Assembly (NCBI GenBank): GCA_026400835.1
Contig: JAPLOA010000067.1
Span: forward strand, 17,545 to 81,544
From: Planctomycetales bacterium
GTDB lineage: Bacteria > Planctomycetota > Planctomycetia > Planctomycetales > Planctomycetaceae
Length of the DNA stretch: 64,000 bases
Reading direction: 5' to 3'
This document shows positions 55,407 through 64,000 of the stretch, piece after piece. Each line of letters opens with the position of its first letter. Position 1 is the stretch's first letter. A program made the translations under genes and the position numbers. Below the pieces are notes generated by a model. It saw only the letters and a program-made list of their open reading frames with translations. It did no database searches and was not told where the DNA came from.

Positions 55407-57551
55407 TCAATACCCGAGTGAAGCGAGGATACTTTTGGCTGACGCTGTGAGGCGATGTCCGGGGAACTCGTTTACCAATTGTTGCAGAACAGCCTCCGTC
55501 TCTTTCGTTTGCCCGGACTCCAGCAATATCATCGCCTTTGCATAAACTGTTTCGGCGTCAATTGATCCCAGCTTCTGCATCGCCGCCCGATGATCTCCGC
55601 TGAGATACAAGCGAGTGGCCGCAATGTCCGGCGTCTCATTCTGTGACAGATCTGTGTCTGACCAGTTCAGGACATCCTGAGCGATCGTGCTGACGGAATC
55701 GGATTGCGAGTTCGTAAGTCGCCATGCATCCAGCCGAAATCGACTGCTTCGCCCGCACAGAATTCGTTCTTCATACCCCAGCGAGAGTTGGTTGCTGGCA
55801 AATTCCTGTCGCAGCTCTGTATTCGATTCGACCGGTAACATGGACAAAACTTTCAATGCCGCGACCGACATTTTCATGGCGCGAAAAACTCTCGCCAGAC
55901 GCAGGCTCTCGTAGACGGCGTTCGCGCCGTAGATCACATCTCGTAAATCCGTATGCGTCTGACTTTCTTCACTGGTGGTCTGATAAACCCAGGTTCCACG
56001 GTCTACGAAATCTCGTAAGGACAATGTATTCACAATCTGTTGAGTGCAGCCAGGATCCCCCGCTTTTCCATAAACAAGGCTCACCGAGTTCAGTGAAAGT
56101 GGCTTCCAGATTGTCGGCTCAAGCCCTGTGATCAACTTCAAATCTTCTGAGGGAACCACCAGCGTCGTCGTTTTTCGCTCCAGCAGCGGCAGCCACCACC
56201 CTCCCCAGCTTTTATCAGTTCTGCGATGGGGCACTTTCCAGTTACGCGAGAGATCTGCTGTCAAAAGCGCATGAGTTCTCAATCGACCATTTAACAAGGC
56301 TGTGCGGGGTGTATCGAACACTTTGACACCGTTTCTCAGATGCCAGGACAATAGCCCGGCTTCACGAATCCCAACGCAATGGGCCGTTCCAGTCAGACTC
56401 ACTGATTGGAGTGAAGCAGAAAAGGCGTCCGGTGAAAGGCGAGGATCGATTCCCCAGCCGAGGCCGCTGCCACATCCGCTCCACGGCTGCAAGGCCCATG
56501 TCGCCAATGCTCCCATCACAACGGTCAGCACCAATCTCTCCACTCGAGTCCGCAGATCGATGCGTGCCTCATTCTTGTTAGAGACTTTTACTTTGTCAGA
56601 GACTCTGTCAGACGTTGTACCGCAGAACTGTGTCCCGAAATAAGCCATCATCATCGCAGCGAGCGGCAGATTATCCGAAGACATTGCGGCAAAGAGTTGA
56701 GTGCCGGCGAGCACCAGAAAGAAGTTTCCAGCCTGACCTGAAAGTGCGCGGCAGCAGGACAAGCCGCACAGGAGTGACCAGGCGACGCAATCGATTCGAA
56801 GCGGACTATTCCACCACGGATTCCAGCCCGCCAGGCTCAGGATTGCAGAGGATTCTGCAGTCTGGGGAAAAGTTGTTATCCACGAATCCGGCAACGTGGC
56901 CAATCCGGCGGGAGTCAGGCAGGCGGCCACCAGCAGCATTGTGATGCAAAAAACCTTTGCGACTGGTCGCCTGATGGAAAGAGCCAGTGTTGGCACAGCA
57001 ATCAGAATCCCCGTTATGCTGCGTGAACCAAGGTTGGACCAACAGCACATCAGGATCAGCAGCCCAACAAACGCGCTGCGGCTGGTAGCACGGAACACCG
57101 CTTTCGTCACGGTCAGAACCAGTAGCACGCCAATTGTATCGAAGCACAAAGGGGACGGTTCCCATGCCTGTCTTGCGCAGTGGAGTGATGTTGCAATAAG
57201 AACTCCGGCGACAGCACTCCGGTGGACGGTTTGCTGAATCAGTAAACGTGCCGCAAACAAGGCGGCAAATATCTTGAGGCACATCAGCGACAAGACACCA
57301 CCGTTGTCGAACAGCAGGTAGAAAAGTAAACCACTCGCCCAGTCTGCTTCTGCTCGAATCGATCCGGCCAGAAGTTTGCTGGTAGGCAACAGGCTGCCGG
57401 CGGCCGCTTCACGTCCCTTGCTGAGTTCCCACCAATAGTCGCTGCAGGAAATTGGATGCAGTGAAGCCAGTAATGCACTCGCGACTATGCACAGAAGGAT
57501 CAGCTTCGCGAAAGTTGAGTGGCCAACCTGCGTGGTGTGAGTCGGCTTCAT
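55407..57551 (-). CDS. Multi-spanning membrane protein with C-terminal TPR-like region
   Basis: A 714-residue protein from the ATG at 57551. The first half has about eight membrane segments, starting with the sequence SCSDYWWELSKGREAAAGSL after the first one; this D-x-W-W-x-L-x-x-G loop is shared by many uncharacterised planctomycete and GT-C-like membrane proteins. The second half, about 360 residues, is soluble and ends in TPR-like helices (LYLSGDHRAAMQKLGSIDA, AMILLESGQTKETEAVLQQL). The stop overlaps the cytochrome A reading frame (TTGA), so they form one transcription unit. Possible roles: glycosylation or assembly of the envelope complex; unproven. Confidence 0.75.
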   Translation of the reverse strand: MKPTHTTQVGHSTFAKLILLCIVASALLASLHPISCSDYWWELSKGREAAAGSLLPTSKLLAGSIRAEADWASGLLFYLLFDNGGVLSLMCLKIFAALFAARLLIQQTVHRSAVAGVLIATSLHCARQAWEPSPLCFDTIGVLLVLTVTKAVFRATSRSAFVGLLILMCCWSNLGSRSITGILIAVPTLALSIRRPVAKVFCITMLLVAACLTPAGLATLPDSWITTFPQTAESSAILSLAGWNPWWNSPLRIDCVAWSLLCGLSCCRALSGQAGNFFLVLAGTQLFAAMSSDNLPLAAMMMAYFGTQFCGTTSDRVSDKVKVSNKNEARIDLRTRVERLVLTVVMGALATWALQPWSGCGSGLGWGIDPRLSPDAFSASLQSVSLTGTAHCVGIREAGLLSWHLRNGVKVFDTPRTALLNGRLRTHALLTADLSRNWKVPHRRTDKSWGGWWLPLLERKTTTLVVPSEDLKLITGLEPTIWKPLSLNSVSLVYGKAGDPGCTQQIVNTLSLRDFVDRGTWVYQTTSEESQTHTDLRDVIYGANAVYESLRLARVFRAMKMSVAALKVLSMLPVESNTELRQEFASNQLSLGYEERILCGRSSRFRLDAWRLTNSQSDSVSTIAQDVLNWSDTDLSQNETPDIAATRLYLSGDHRAAMQKLGSIDAETVYAKAMILLESGQTKETEAVLQQLVNEFPGHRLTASAKSILASLGY

Positions 57552-57770
57552 TCTTTCGATCTGCTCAGATTCGCGGACGAATTGGTGAGATGTGACGGCA
57601 CATTTTCTGAAGCGTGCAGCATTACAGCACTGGCCGCTCAAGACTTCTGGACGTTTTGCACGGACAACGGTCTCTGAAACGAAAGTTTACGTGCCCGATG
57701 CTCTCTGTGCAACAGCCGAGTAACGGCCTTTAAGGATGTCAACGCGCATGTTTTGAAGTTCCGAATTTGC

Positions 57771-57925
57771 GCTCATCACAACCCGAAACGTAAGTGAGGG
57801 ATTGTGCTTTTGTGTTAAACGCAGTGTCTGGGGAAATCCCTCGCTGACGCGTCGGGTTATGATAATCCCCTGTGTTTTCGACCCGTGGATCTCTTGCAGT
57901 CTTGAACATCGCAACTTTAGAACGC
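57771..57925. repeat. AACCCG...GAGGGAT palindromic element with extended flank
   Basis: Left arm AACCCGAAACGTAAGTGAGG (about 57780), spacer, inverted arm ATCCCTCGCTGACGCGTCGG (57838-57857), then about 70 bases of conserved flank ending near GCAACTTT. In reverse orientation this flank matches 5747-5845, and in direct orientation 22486-22570. It lies in the divergent region between the membrane/TPR gene and the CRTAC1-type gene (57552-58069), so it may affect both promoters. Confidence 0.82.
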
Positions 57926-58069
57926 GGATGATGGCACACGAGATCGAATTGGCTGCGGGCTACGGATTTGACGCGGGAGTGGCTAACATTCGGGCACCTT
58001 TCCAGATCACAGAATCCAGCCTGCTGGATTTCCCCATTCATGGCTTTGCTCTCTTTTCAAGATAGCCAC

Positions 58070-59785
58070 ATGTCGCCACCAAAGCTCCTTAATTATCTGT
58101 TACCGTGTTTATCCTGCAGATTGGCAATGCAGGCGTTTTTGCTTGGCTACCTTCTGATTTGTTGCCCCACCCTCGCACAAGATGCCAAGCCCCAGTTCAC
58201 CGACGTCACAGGTGACATGAAACTTGATTTCCAAAACTACTCCCCGCTGACGCCCGAGCGACATTTGCACCTGTTCATGGGATCTGGTCTGGCGTGGATT
58301 GACCATGATCGCGACGACTGGCCTGATCTCTATTTTTGTCAGGGCGCAGCATTCCCGACGGTGAAGACGGAACAGCCGGAACATAGCGATCAGCTCTTCC
58401 GAAATCGAAATGGTGTCTTTGAAAACATCACAGCACTGGCAGGCCTGTGGAACTTCGATTACTCCATGGGAACAGCCGTCGGCGACTACGACAATGATGG
58501 GTTTCAGGATCTGTATGTATCCAGCTATGGCCCTAATCATCTCTACAAGAATAACGGCGACGGAACGTGGTCGGAAATTGCGGATCAGCCGATACTCAAC
58601 GACGAGCGATTTGGAGCGAGTTGCACCTGGGCCGATGTGGATGCCGACGGCGATCTGGATCTCTACGTCGCCAATTATCTGCGACTACCGCCTGATGATT
58701 ATCCTTTATGCAGCCACGAAGAAGGCGGCAAAAGATATCCGGGCGGCTGTCACCCTCGCTTTCAAAAGCACGAGTACGACATTCTGTATCGTAACAATGG
58801 CGACGGGGCATTTACGGACATCTCGCAGGAGGCCGGGCTGATGTCCGAAACCCCCAGAGCTGGCCTCGGCGTCTTTGTCTTTGACCCGGATGACGATCGT
58901 GATCTGGACTTCTACATTGCGAACGATACCGTCCATAACCAGCTCTGGGTCAACGCCGGCCACGGTACGTTTGTGGACGACGCTCTGGTGACGGGTGTTG
59001 CCGTCAATGGCTTTGGTGTCGCCGAAGCCGGTATGGGTGTCAACGGAGGTGACATCGACGGTGACGGACGAATCGACTTGTTCGTGACGAATTATTTCAA
59101 CGAGACAAATACGCTGTATCGAAATGACGGAGTCGCCTTTACCGACGTCACGGCTGAATACGGCCTTGGTGCTCCCAGTAAACAGCGTCTGGGATTCGGA
59201 ACGTCATTCATAGACGTCAACAATGACGGATGGCTTGATATCTTTGTGGCGAACGGACACGTCCAGTCTTATCCGCCCGAGCTGGAACGCCACACACCTT
59301 TCGCACAACTTCCGCAGCTTTTTTTGAACAGGAATGGTCAACGGTTTGAGGAGATTTCACTGAAGGCCGGAGCGTATTTTTTGAAGAAAGTCGTCGGCCG
59401 TTCCTCCGGGATGGCGGACTTTGATCGTGACGGGAGATCAGATCTTGCGATTCAGCATTTGAATGATTCGGCTGCGATTCTGCGTAACGACACCGAGTCC
59501 AATAATCACTCGGTGACCATCGAGTTGATCGGCACGCAAAGTGACCGGGAAGCCATCGGTGCTTTTATGGAGGCAAGAATCGGTGATCGCCGCATCGTAC
59601 GACTTTGCAACGGCAGCGTAAGCTATCTGGCCAGCGACGAACGGCGTACGCAGATTGGTATCGGAGAGCAAACGGCCCTCGACAGCGTGACTGTGCGATG
59701 GCCCAGTGGCCTGACGGAGTCCTGGCGATCTCTGGGAACCCAGGGCGTCCATAAGCTTATTGAAGGACGTGGCCATGCAGAATGA
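58070..59785 (+). CDS. Exported CRTAC1-type protein (FG-GAP/VCBS propeller with ASPIC/UnbV domain)
   Basis: About 571 residues. The start at 58070 (MSPPKLLNYLL) gives a signal peptide ending near PTLAQDAKP; ATGs at 58040 and 58127 are alternatives. The mature part is a beta-propeller with repeated calcium-binding D-x-D-x-D-G-x-x-D loops (DYDNDGFQD, DVDADGDLD, DIDGDGRID, DVNNDGWLD, DFDRDGRSD), then a C-terminal ASPIC/UnbV domain (RLCNGSVSYLASDERRTQIG, VRWPSGLTESW). Such proteins are extracellular adhesins or scaffolds that often accompany TPR and cytochrome genes. It overlaps the TPR gene by 11 bases. Confidence 0.92.
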   Translation: MSPPKLLNYLLPCLSCRLAMQAFLLGYLLICCPTLAQDAKPQFTDVTGDMKLDFQNYSPLTPERHLHLFMGSGLAWIDHDRDDWPDLYFCQGAAFPTVKTEQPEHSDQLFRNRNGVFENITALAGLWNFDYSMGTAVGDYDNDGFQDLYVSSYGPNHLYKNNGDGTWSEIADQPILNDERFGASCTWADVDADGDLDLYVANYLRLPPDDYPLCSHEEGGKRYPGGCHPRFQKHEYDILYRNNGDGAFTDISQEAGLMSETPRAGLGVFVFDPDDDRDLDFYIANDTVHNQLWVNAGHGTFVDDALVTGVAVNGFGVAEAGMGVNGGDIDGDGRIDLFVTNYFNETNTLYRNDGVAFTDVTAEYGLGAPSKQRLGFGTSFIDVNNDGWLDIFVANGHVQSYPPELERHTPFAQLPQLFLNRNGQRFEEISLKAGAYFLKKVVGRSSGMADFDRDGRSDLAIQHLNDSAAILRNDTESNNHSVTIELIGTQSDREAIGAFMEARIGDRRIVRLCNGSVSYLASDERRTQIGIGEQTALDSVTVRWPSGLTESWRSLGTQGVHKLIEGRGHAE

Positions 59786-60827
59786 AGCACCAGTGAGCGA
59801 GAAGGCAATTCCTCCTTCGCGAAAAAGCAAGCCTCGGCTTTTGGCATACGCCCTGATTGTGGTGTCGATGGTTGCCTTGCTCTTCTACGTTCGAAAAAGT
59901 TACCTGACTCCCGATTTCATGCAGCAGGCTTCGTCGGCTTTGAAGCGTGGAGATGAGGCCGCTGCGGTTTCCGCATTGCGATCAGAGATCCAACGCCATC
60001 CGGACTCGACGGCCGCAAAGTTGCGACTTGCAAAACTTCTGCAGGACTCCAGTCCGGATGAAGCCATTGAGTATCTGCAACAGATACCTGTTTCGGACCC
60101 ACAGCGATCGAATGCGGTCCAGCAGATTGCTGTGCTCTGTATACTTCACAACAAGACTTCAGAAGCAGAAACAGCCCTATTGGAGTTGATGGAAAATAGT
60201 CCCGACAGTCTCGGCCCGCAGTTGTCGCTGGCCGAACTGTATTTTAAGAATCAGAAGCCGGAGGCGGCACTCCCCTTTGCTGACAAAGCCGCCAGTATTG
60301 CACCGGACAGAGCACAGACATTTCTGCTGCTGGCGGAGATTCATGATGAGATGCTGCATCCGGAGAAAATGATTGAGCCACTGCAGCAGGCGATTCGTCT
60401 GGAGCCTGATTTCTATGAAGCTCACCTGAATCTGGCTTACGCCTACAACAAGACCGGGCAGCCAGCAATGGCGGAAGAGCAGGCTCGATGGTGTCTTCGG
60501 ATTAATCCACGGGAAGTTGCGGCTTTGCGGATTCTGGCATTGGCGGCCAGAGACCTGGGAGATTTCGAGGCCGCTAAACAGCATCTGAAGACAGCTTCAC
60601 AGATCGAACCCTTGAATCTGGATTGCAGGATTCTCGAGGCGGATCTGCTGTTGTATGAGCGGAAGCCGCAGGAAGCTTATGAGCGGCTCAGGGAACTTTA
60701 TGACTCACACCAACAAACCGTCCGTTATCTCGGCGCGCTGGCTCGAGCGGCCGCGTCGGCAGGGAAACGCGATGAAGCCCGGGAGTTGCATCGACGAGTT
60801 ACGAAACTGCTCAAGCAGGCCCAGTAG
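59775..60827 (+). CDS. Membrane-anchored TPR protein
   Basis: About 350 residues from ATG 59775 (AAGGA eight bases upstream, inside the end of the CRTAC1 gene; a TTG at 59760 is the other option). One N-terminal membrane segment (LLAYALIVVSMVALLFYV, about 22-39) is followed by seven or eight TPR-type helix pairs, for example DEAAAVSALRSEIQRHPDST, PEKMIEPLQQAIRLEPDFYE and GDFEAAKQHLKTASQIEPLN. TPR units usually bind partner proteins, here most likely the neighbouring CRTAC1-type protein or the cytochromes. Stop and the converging cytochrome B gene are six bases apart. Confidence 0.9.
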   Translation: MQNEAPVSEKAIPPSRKSKPRLLAYALIVVSMVALLFYVRKSYLTPDFMQQASSALKRGDEAAAVSALRSEIQRHPDSTAAKLRLAKLLQDSSPDEAIEYLQQIPVSDPQRSNAVQQIAVLCILHNKTSEAETALLELMENSPDSLGPQLSLAELYFKNQKPEAALPFADKAASIAPDRAQTFLLLAEIHDEMLHPEKMIEPLQQAIRLEPDFYEAHLNLAYAYNKTGQPAMAEEQARWCLRINPREVAALRILALAARDLGDFEAAKQHLKTASQIEPLNLDCRILEADLLLYERKPQEAYERLRELYDSHQQTVRYLGALARAAASAGKRDEARELHRRVTKLLKQAQ

Positions 60828-60833
60828 TTTCCG

Positions 60834-61985
60834 TCAGTTCTCTGAATCCATCTCTGGCTGCAGGACTGACGGATCCTTCTCGTTCCGAATGCGGATCCAG
60901 TGATCGTGGAAGGAGGCGACACCTTCCAGGCTGATGGGCGGCATATGGCATTCAATGCAGTTGTTTGAACTCTTTGGGCACGCCGCCACTGTCTGAGTCT
61001 GATGACAATCCATGCATAGCCGCTCGTAACGCGTTGTGTCTTTGGACACCTTTTCATGCGGATCGTGACAGGTGGTGCAACGCATGGCTCCGTCAGATTT
61101 CTGGAAGCACGGACTTTGCATAAGCCCGGCAGGCTGAAATCGAGGCAGGATTTTGGATTCTCGCACAAGTTCGGACTTCTTGATCGATTCGGGCAATCGA
61201 TGGCATCGGCCGCAGGTTCGAAGTTCGGACATGGCATCAGGCCAGCTCTTCGCTGCAGAGTAGTCAGCATCTTCCTCGCCTGCTGTTCTGATCTCCTCGT
61301 GGTGACTGGCCGCTCCGTGGCAGCTCTCGCAACCGACATGAGGAATCAGTTCCCGAATAGCTCCGTTCTCAACTCGGCCGCTGGTTGTGTGGCATTCGAT
61401 GCATTGCGTCAATTTGCGACCGGATAACACCCGGCCAAAATGTTCCGCGTCCTCGACCGGTTCTCCGAGATAAGCATGTCCTACGGTCAGATCCAATCCG
61501 GACTTTTGTGCGTAGTGGGTGACTCGATGTTCCAGGCCGATGGTGCTTCCATCTCGGTGAGGCAGAAGAGTCAGGAATGTGACACCGTGGGTTCCGGATC
61601 CAAGAGCATAGCTCAACGGGAAAAGCTCATCGCCAAATTTTGCTGGCAGCGAAGTTGCTAATCCTTCGGCATCGAAATGGTAGCAAAACTGGCCCTTTCG
61701 AAGTGGATCATCGAAGGTGACCCCATTCAGGCCCTTTGCGAATTCTGAATCCCTCGTTGCGTGGAATGTGTGGGCATGACCACTGGTCGAATAGAGATCA
61801 GAGATCTCAGCGTGACAACTTCGACACGAAGTCGTTCCCACGAAGGAAGGGCTTGATTTCGAAGTCGATCGACGGTTCGAAGAGTTCTGAAATTCATGTT
61901 GTGAGTGATCTGCCGCCTGACGCAGCCACCAGGCCCCAAACGCGATTGCCCCGATCAGCAGCGTAGCGATGATGAGCTTCCTCAT
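60834..61985 (-). CDS. Seven-heme c-type cytochrome, membrane-anchored or exported (paralogue B)
   Basis: About 383 residues from ATG 61985 (GGGAG upstream). A hydrophobic N-terminus (MRKLIIATLLIGAIAFGAWW) precedes seven CXXCH motifs: CRSCH, CIECH, CESCH, CGRCH, CTTCH, CMDCH and CIECH. The spacing of the motifs, the LGSGTHGVT segment and the ending CHMPPI...HDHWIRIRN align one-to-one with paralogue A at 54196. A double hairpin lies just upstream (62001-62082), so it has its own promoter between that and the start, or it is read through from the DUF1559 gene at a low level. Confidence 0.94.
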   Translation of the reverse strand: MRKLIIATLLIGAIAFGAWWLRQAADHSQHEFQNSSNRRSTSKSSPSFVGTTSCRSCHAEISDLYSTSGHAHTFHATRDSEFAKGLNGVTFDDPLRKGQFCYHFDAEGLATSLPAKFGDELFPLSYALGSGTHGVTFLTLLPHRDGSTIGLEHRVTHYAQKSGLDLTVGHAYLGEPVEDAEHFGRVLSGRKLTQCIECHTTSGRVENGAIRELIPHVGCESCHGAASHHEEIRTAGEEDADYSAAKSWPDAMSELRTCGRCHRLPESIKKSELVRESKILPRFQPAGLMQSPCFQKSDGAMRCTTCHDPHEKVSKDTTRYERLCMDCHQTQTVAACPKSSNNCIECHMPPISLEGVASFHDHWIRIRNEKDPSVLQPEMDSEN

Positions 61986-62000
61986 TTCAGGCTCCCACAA

Positions 62001-62082
62001 AAGAAAACGGCACGCTCAGCTTGAGAGCTGAGCGTGCCGAATAGATTTACACAGGATTACAAGGTCTGTAAACAGACCTTGT
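62001..62082 (-). terminator. Tandem hairpins after the DUF1559 gene
   Basis: Hairpin 1 (62059-62082, ACAAGGTCTG/CAGACCTTGT, 4-base loop) lies directly after the stop codon; hairpin 2 (62008-62039, CGGCACGCTCAGCT/AGCTGAGCGTGCCG) is followed on the minus strand by a U-tract (complement of 62001-62007). Hairpin 2 is a strong Rho-independent terminator. Hairpin 1 could stabilise the mRNA 3' end. Confidence 0.87.
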
Positions 62083-62087
62083 GAAAA

Positions 62088-63329
62088 CTACCACTCGCCT
62101 TGAATTTCGCCACCGCTTCGTGAGTGAGCCGCATTCCAAACGTTGGAGTCAACGTTGTTAGAAGCGAATTTCACGGAACCATCAGCCAACAGCACCTGTA
62201 CGCCACCCACGTGCCCACTGGAGGATGGACGGAACCCGTTGTGAATAGATTCGTCGTTCTCACCATTCCATGATGCCTGATCAGCGCGATTGTCGTTCGG
62301 ACCACCATCCCCAGTCTGAGCGGACGTCGCACCAACTTGCAGGTGACCGCCAGGATTACCACCGCTGCCTTCGAATCCACCTGACATGCTCCCCAATGTA
62401 CCACCACGGCCAAGAGTACCCGTCACTTCGCAAGCGCCTTCAACCATCCATCGGTAACAGCGACCGTTACCGTCGAGCCCAAAAGTACCACCTCCACGAA
62501 TCGCCGTTCTTCGTCGACGAAGTACTTCAGCAACTGCAATGGTGTTACTGGTGCCGTCCTTGATGTCAGTCAACGTGACTTTCCTCATGCCGTTTTCCTC
62601 GATCTGAAACACCGCCTGCAGCCTTTCCGAGGAGATCGAACCAGACGTTGTGCTAAACGCCAATTGCGACTGGGCACTGGCTGATACCACGGCACCATAG
62701 TTCGTACCTGCATTCCCACCAATGATCGCAGGCGTATCGTCCGACGGGCAAAGATACGCTGGCAGCGGAGTTCCTGTGAAGGCGCCCCATGAATTTGTTG
62801 AGCCCGGACAAGCGGCCTGAGAGTGATGGTTTACAAAGTCGATCCTGCTGTACATCGTGGATTGCTCAATGTAGGGCAGGATCATCACACGCCATGACCA
62901 ACCACCTTGGTTTGTCCAACTATTGCCACCACCCGGGCAGTCATTGGTTCCTGGGGCGGACTGGGGTTTCCAGACTTTTACGCCGGGTAATAAACTGTGA
63001 GTGTCATGATAGTTGTGAAGTGCGATACCAAGCTGCTTCAAATTGTTCTTGCACTGTGTGCGGCGAGCTGCCTCACGAGCCTGCTGAACAGCAGGCAGCA
63101 GCAACGCGATGAGAATCGCGATGATCGCGATCACTACCAGCAGCTCGATCAGGGTGAACCCTGACCAGCTAATGGCACGCTTTCCTGATTTCTTAGACGC
63201 AAAAAACGTGTAGAGAACAGGTCCATACTGGTAAGCATGAACTATCGAACTCACTGACGGTACAAATTGAACCAAAAAAACGCAATATTTTTTGAAAAAT
63301 GTTCGTTTTTTGGTCAAATGCTCAGGCAT
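62088..63329 (-). CDS. DUF1559 protein with prepilin-type N-terminus
   Basis: A 413-residue member of the planctomycete DUF1559 family. The type-IV-prepilin-like segment GFTLIELLVVIAIIAILIAL begins near residue 58 and is followed by LLPAVQQAREAARRTQCKN, LKQLGIALHNYHDTHSLLPG and the C-terminal VLLADGSVKFASNNVD. The hydrophobic helix would be cleaved after Gly by a prepilin peptidase and anchors the protein before assembly into pseudopilin-like structures. The N-terminal lead of about 57 residues is long; GTG or TTG codons further in (for example about 63254) may be the real start. Many paralogues per genome are usual. Confidence 0.85.
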   Translation of the reverse strand: MPEHLTKKRTFFKKYCVFLVQFVPSVSSIVHAYQYGPVLYTFFASKKSGKRAISWSGFTLIELLVVIAIIAILIALLLPAVQQAREAARRTQCKNNLKQLGIALHNYHDTHSLLPGVKVWKPQSAPGTNDCPGGGNSWTNQGGWSWRVMILPYIEQSTMYSRIDFVNHHSQAACPGSTNSWGAFTGTPLPAYLCPSDDTPAIIGGNAGTNYGAVVSASAQSQLAFSTTSGSISSERLQAVFQIEENGMRKVTLTDIKDGTSNTIAVAEVLRRRRTAIRGGGTFGLDGNGRCYRWMVEGACEVTGTLGRGGTLGSMSGGFEGSGGNPGGHLQVGATSAQTGDGGPNDNRADQASWNGENDESIHNGFRPSSSGHVGGVQVLLADGSVKFASNNVDSNVWNAAHSRSGGEIQGEW

Positions 63330-63711
63330 TCAGCGATCAGTGTAGTCGGCTTGTTCACCACAAATATGGCGGAATTTCGATGATGTTTGCAGCTCGAACT
63401 CGAGTGTCCTGTCTCCCGCGTTTGTTGAATTCTTCAGCGGCCAATTTTGTTCGGGTTAACCCGTGATTAGCAGGCCAGAATGAGGGACTGCCTCCAAAGC
63501 AGAGGGCACCAAAGCCCCATGACGCAACGCCGCCTTTCACTCCATTCTGCTGGGAATTTGGGAGGATTTCAGATTGCCGTCAGGCCAGGAGAAGAGAACG
63601 CTTGGGGTGACACAAATCGGGGGTGACATCGCTTGGGATTGAGCAAGGTTTGGTCCGTTGTTTCTCGCTGTGTTTCGCGCTGTGTTTCGCAGCGTAGCTG
63701 CGGCAGCATTT
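63330..63711. other. 382-base intergenic region, no gene seen
   Basis: Contains the promoter side of the DUF1559 gene. A 61-codon minus-strand frame was judged not convincing. The repeat at 63712 follows. Confidence 0.45.
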
Positions 63712-63869
63712 AGCCCCAGGCTTCAGCCTGGGGTCGGAGGCGAAAACACGATCCATCAGCCGTGAAACGGCGACAGCGATGGTTTTTTCAACGATATCAA
63801 CTCATTGCTGTCGCCGTTTCACGGCTTAAGGTTCATTTTCAAACGTCTTCCCCAGGCTAAAGCCTTAGG
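63712..63869. repeat. Nested palindrome of CCCCAGGC and AGCCGTGAAACGGCGACAGC arms
   Basis: The outer arms CCCCAGGCTTCAGCCTGGGG (63715; itself a hairpin) and CCCCAGGCTAAAGCCTTAGG (63850) flank an inner, perfect 20-base pair: AGCCGTGAAACGGCGACAGC (63758-63777) and its complement (63807-63826). A 29-base loop separates the inner arms. The last about 130 bases of the window have no recognisable gene. Confidence 0.85.
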
Positions 63870-64000
63870 TTTAGGCACATCTATTGCGGTATGTTCATAT
63901 CGAGCGTTGGACGCTTGAGTTGATTGCAATTTTTACCACGACGGATTCCTGAAAGATTGATTCTGGAGGGAATTTTTACAACAGGGAGGTTGGGTGTCGA

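Noticed and set aside
57687..58041. Two short minus-strand frames containing TRRVSEGF-like peptides
   Set aside because: These are translations of the dispersed palindrome and not real proteins.
63355..63540. 61-codon minus-strand frame near the window end
   Set aside because: No conserved motif, no ribosome-binding site; position is the upstream region of the DUF1559 gene.

Overview
The window looks like chromosomal DNA of a planctomycete (order Planctomycetales; the genus cannot be named from sequence alone). Lineage-typical genes support this: a DUF1559 pseudopilin-like protein, a very large PVC-type protein with a single CXXCH, DUF1080 and Gfo/Idh/MocA enzymes, a CRTAC1-type FG-GAP/ASPIC protein, several membrane Ser/Thr kinases, and an ECF sigma factor overlapping a kinase gene. 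Coding density is moderate, and the gaps are rich in palindromic repeats. No rRNA, tRNA, CRISPR array, phage or complete insertion sequence was recognised.

1-8.5 kb: Maf pyrophosphatase, an M41-like HEAGH protein, an oxidoreductase, and a membrane protein with two FMN-binding domains (NosR/RnfG-like). Two tiny, extremely cysteine-rich exported proteins converge on it across an intrinsic terminator. An orphan RND-type adaptor lipoprotein and a Tat-exported oxidoreductase follow. 8.5-21.3 kb: M3 peptidase, mnmE with a laminin-G-like membrane protein, a FabZ-like dehydratase, an NtrC-like regulator lacking GAFTGA, a phosphoesterase and a two-kinase operon. 21.6-29.7 kb: pirin, Old Yellow Enzyme, a WD40 pseudogene, hemB of the aspartate-rich metal-site type, an Rpn-family nuclease, DUF1080, an N-formylglutamate-amidohydrolase-like protein and EthD. 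29.7-41.7 kb: the PVC-type cytochrome protein, a TIM-barrel protein, a GT4 glycosyltransferase, MntR, a PQQ-like propeller protein, and a nucleotidyltransferase/HD protein.

42-45.7 kb is the housekeeping cluster ffh-rpsP-trmD-rplS with yraN downstream; rimM is absent from its usual place. 45.9-48.3 kb holds a trans-sulfuration PLP enzyme and, 1.2 kb upstream of it, a nearly identical fragment of its own 5' end. 48.8-51 kb is an ECF sigma factor/kinase pair. An MFS transporter and a PlsC-like acyltransferase follow.

54-62 kb is the most interesting segment. Two paralogous seven-heme cytochromes flank a secreted CRTAC1-type propeller protein, a membrane-anchored TPR protein and a multi-spanning membrane protein with a TPR-like tail. 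The arrangement suggests an uncharacterised cell-envelope redox assembly. The last kilobases carry a DUF1559 protein with a double hairpin behind it and a nested palindromic repeat.

A dispersed palindromic repeat built on AACCCGAAGCGTCAGCGAGG occurs at about 5.7, 14.0, 22.4-22.7, 51.2 and 57.8 kb. At least five other palindrome types occur. They are the main non-coding structure of this window.
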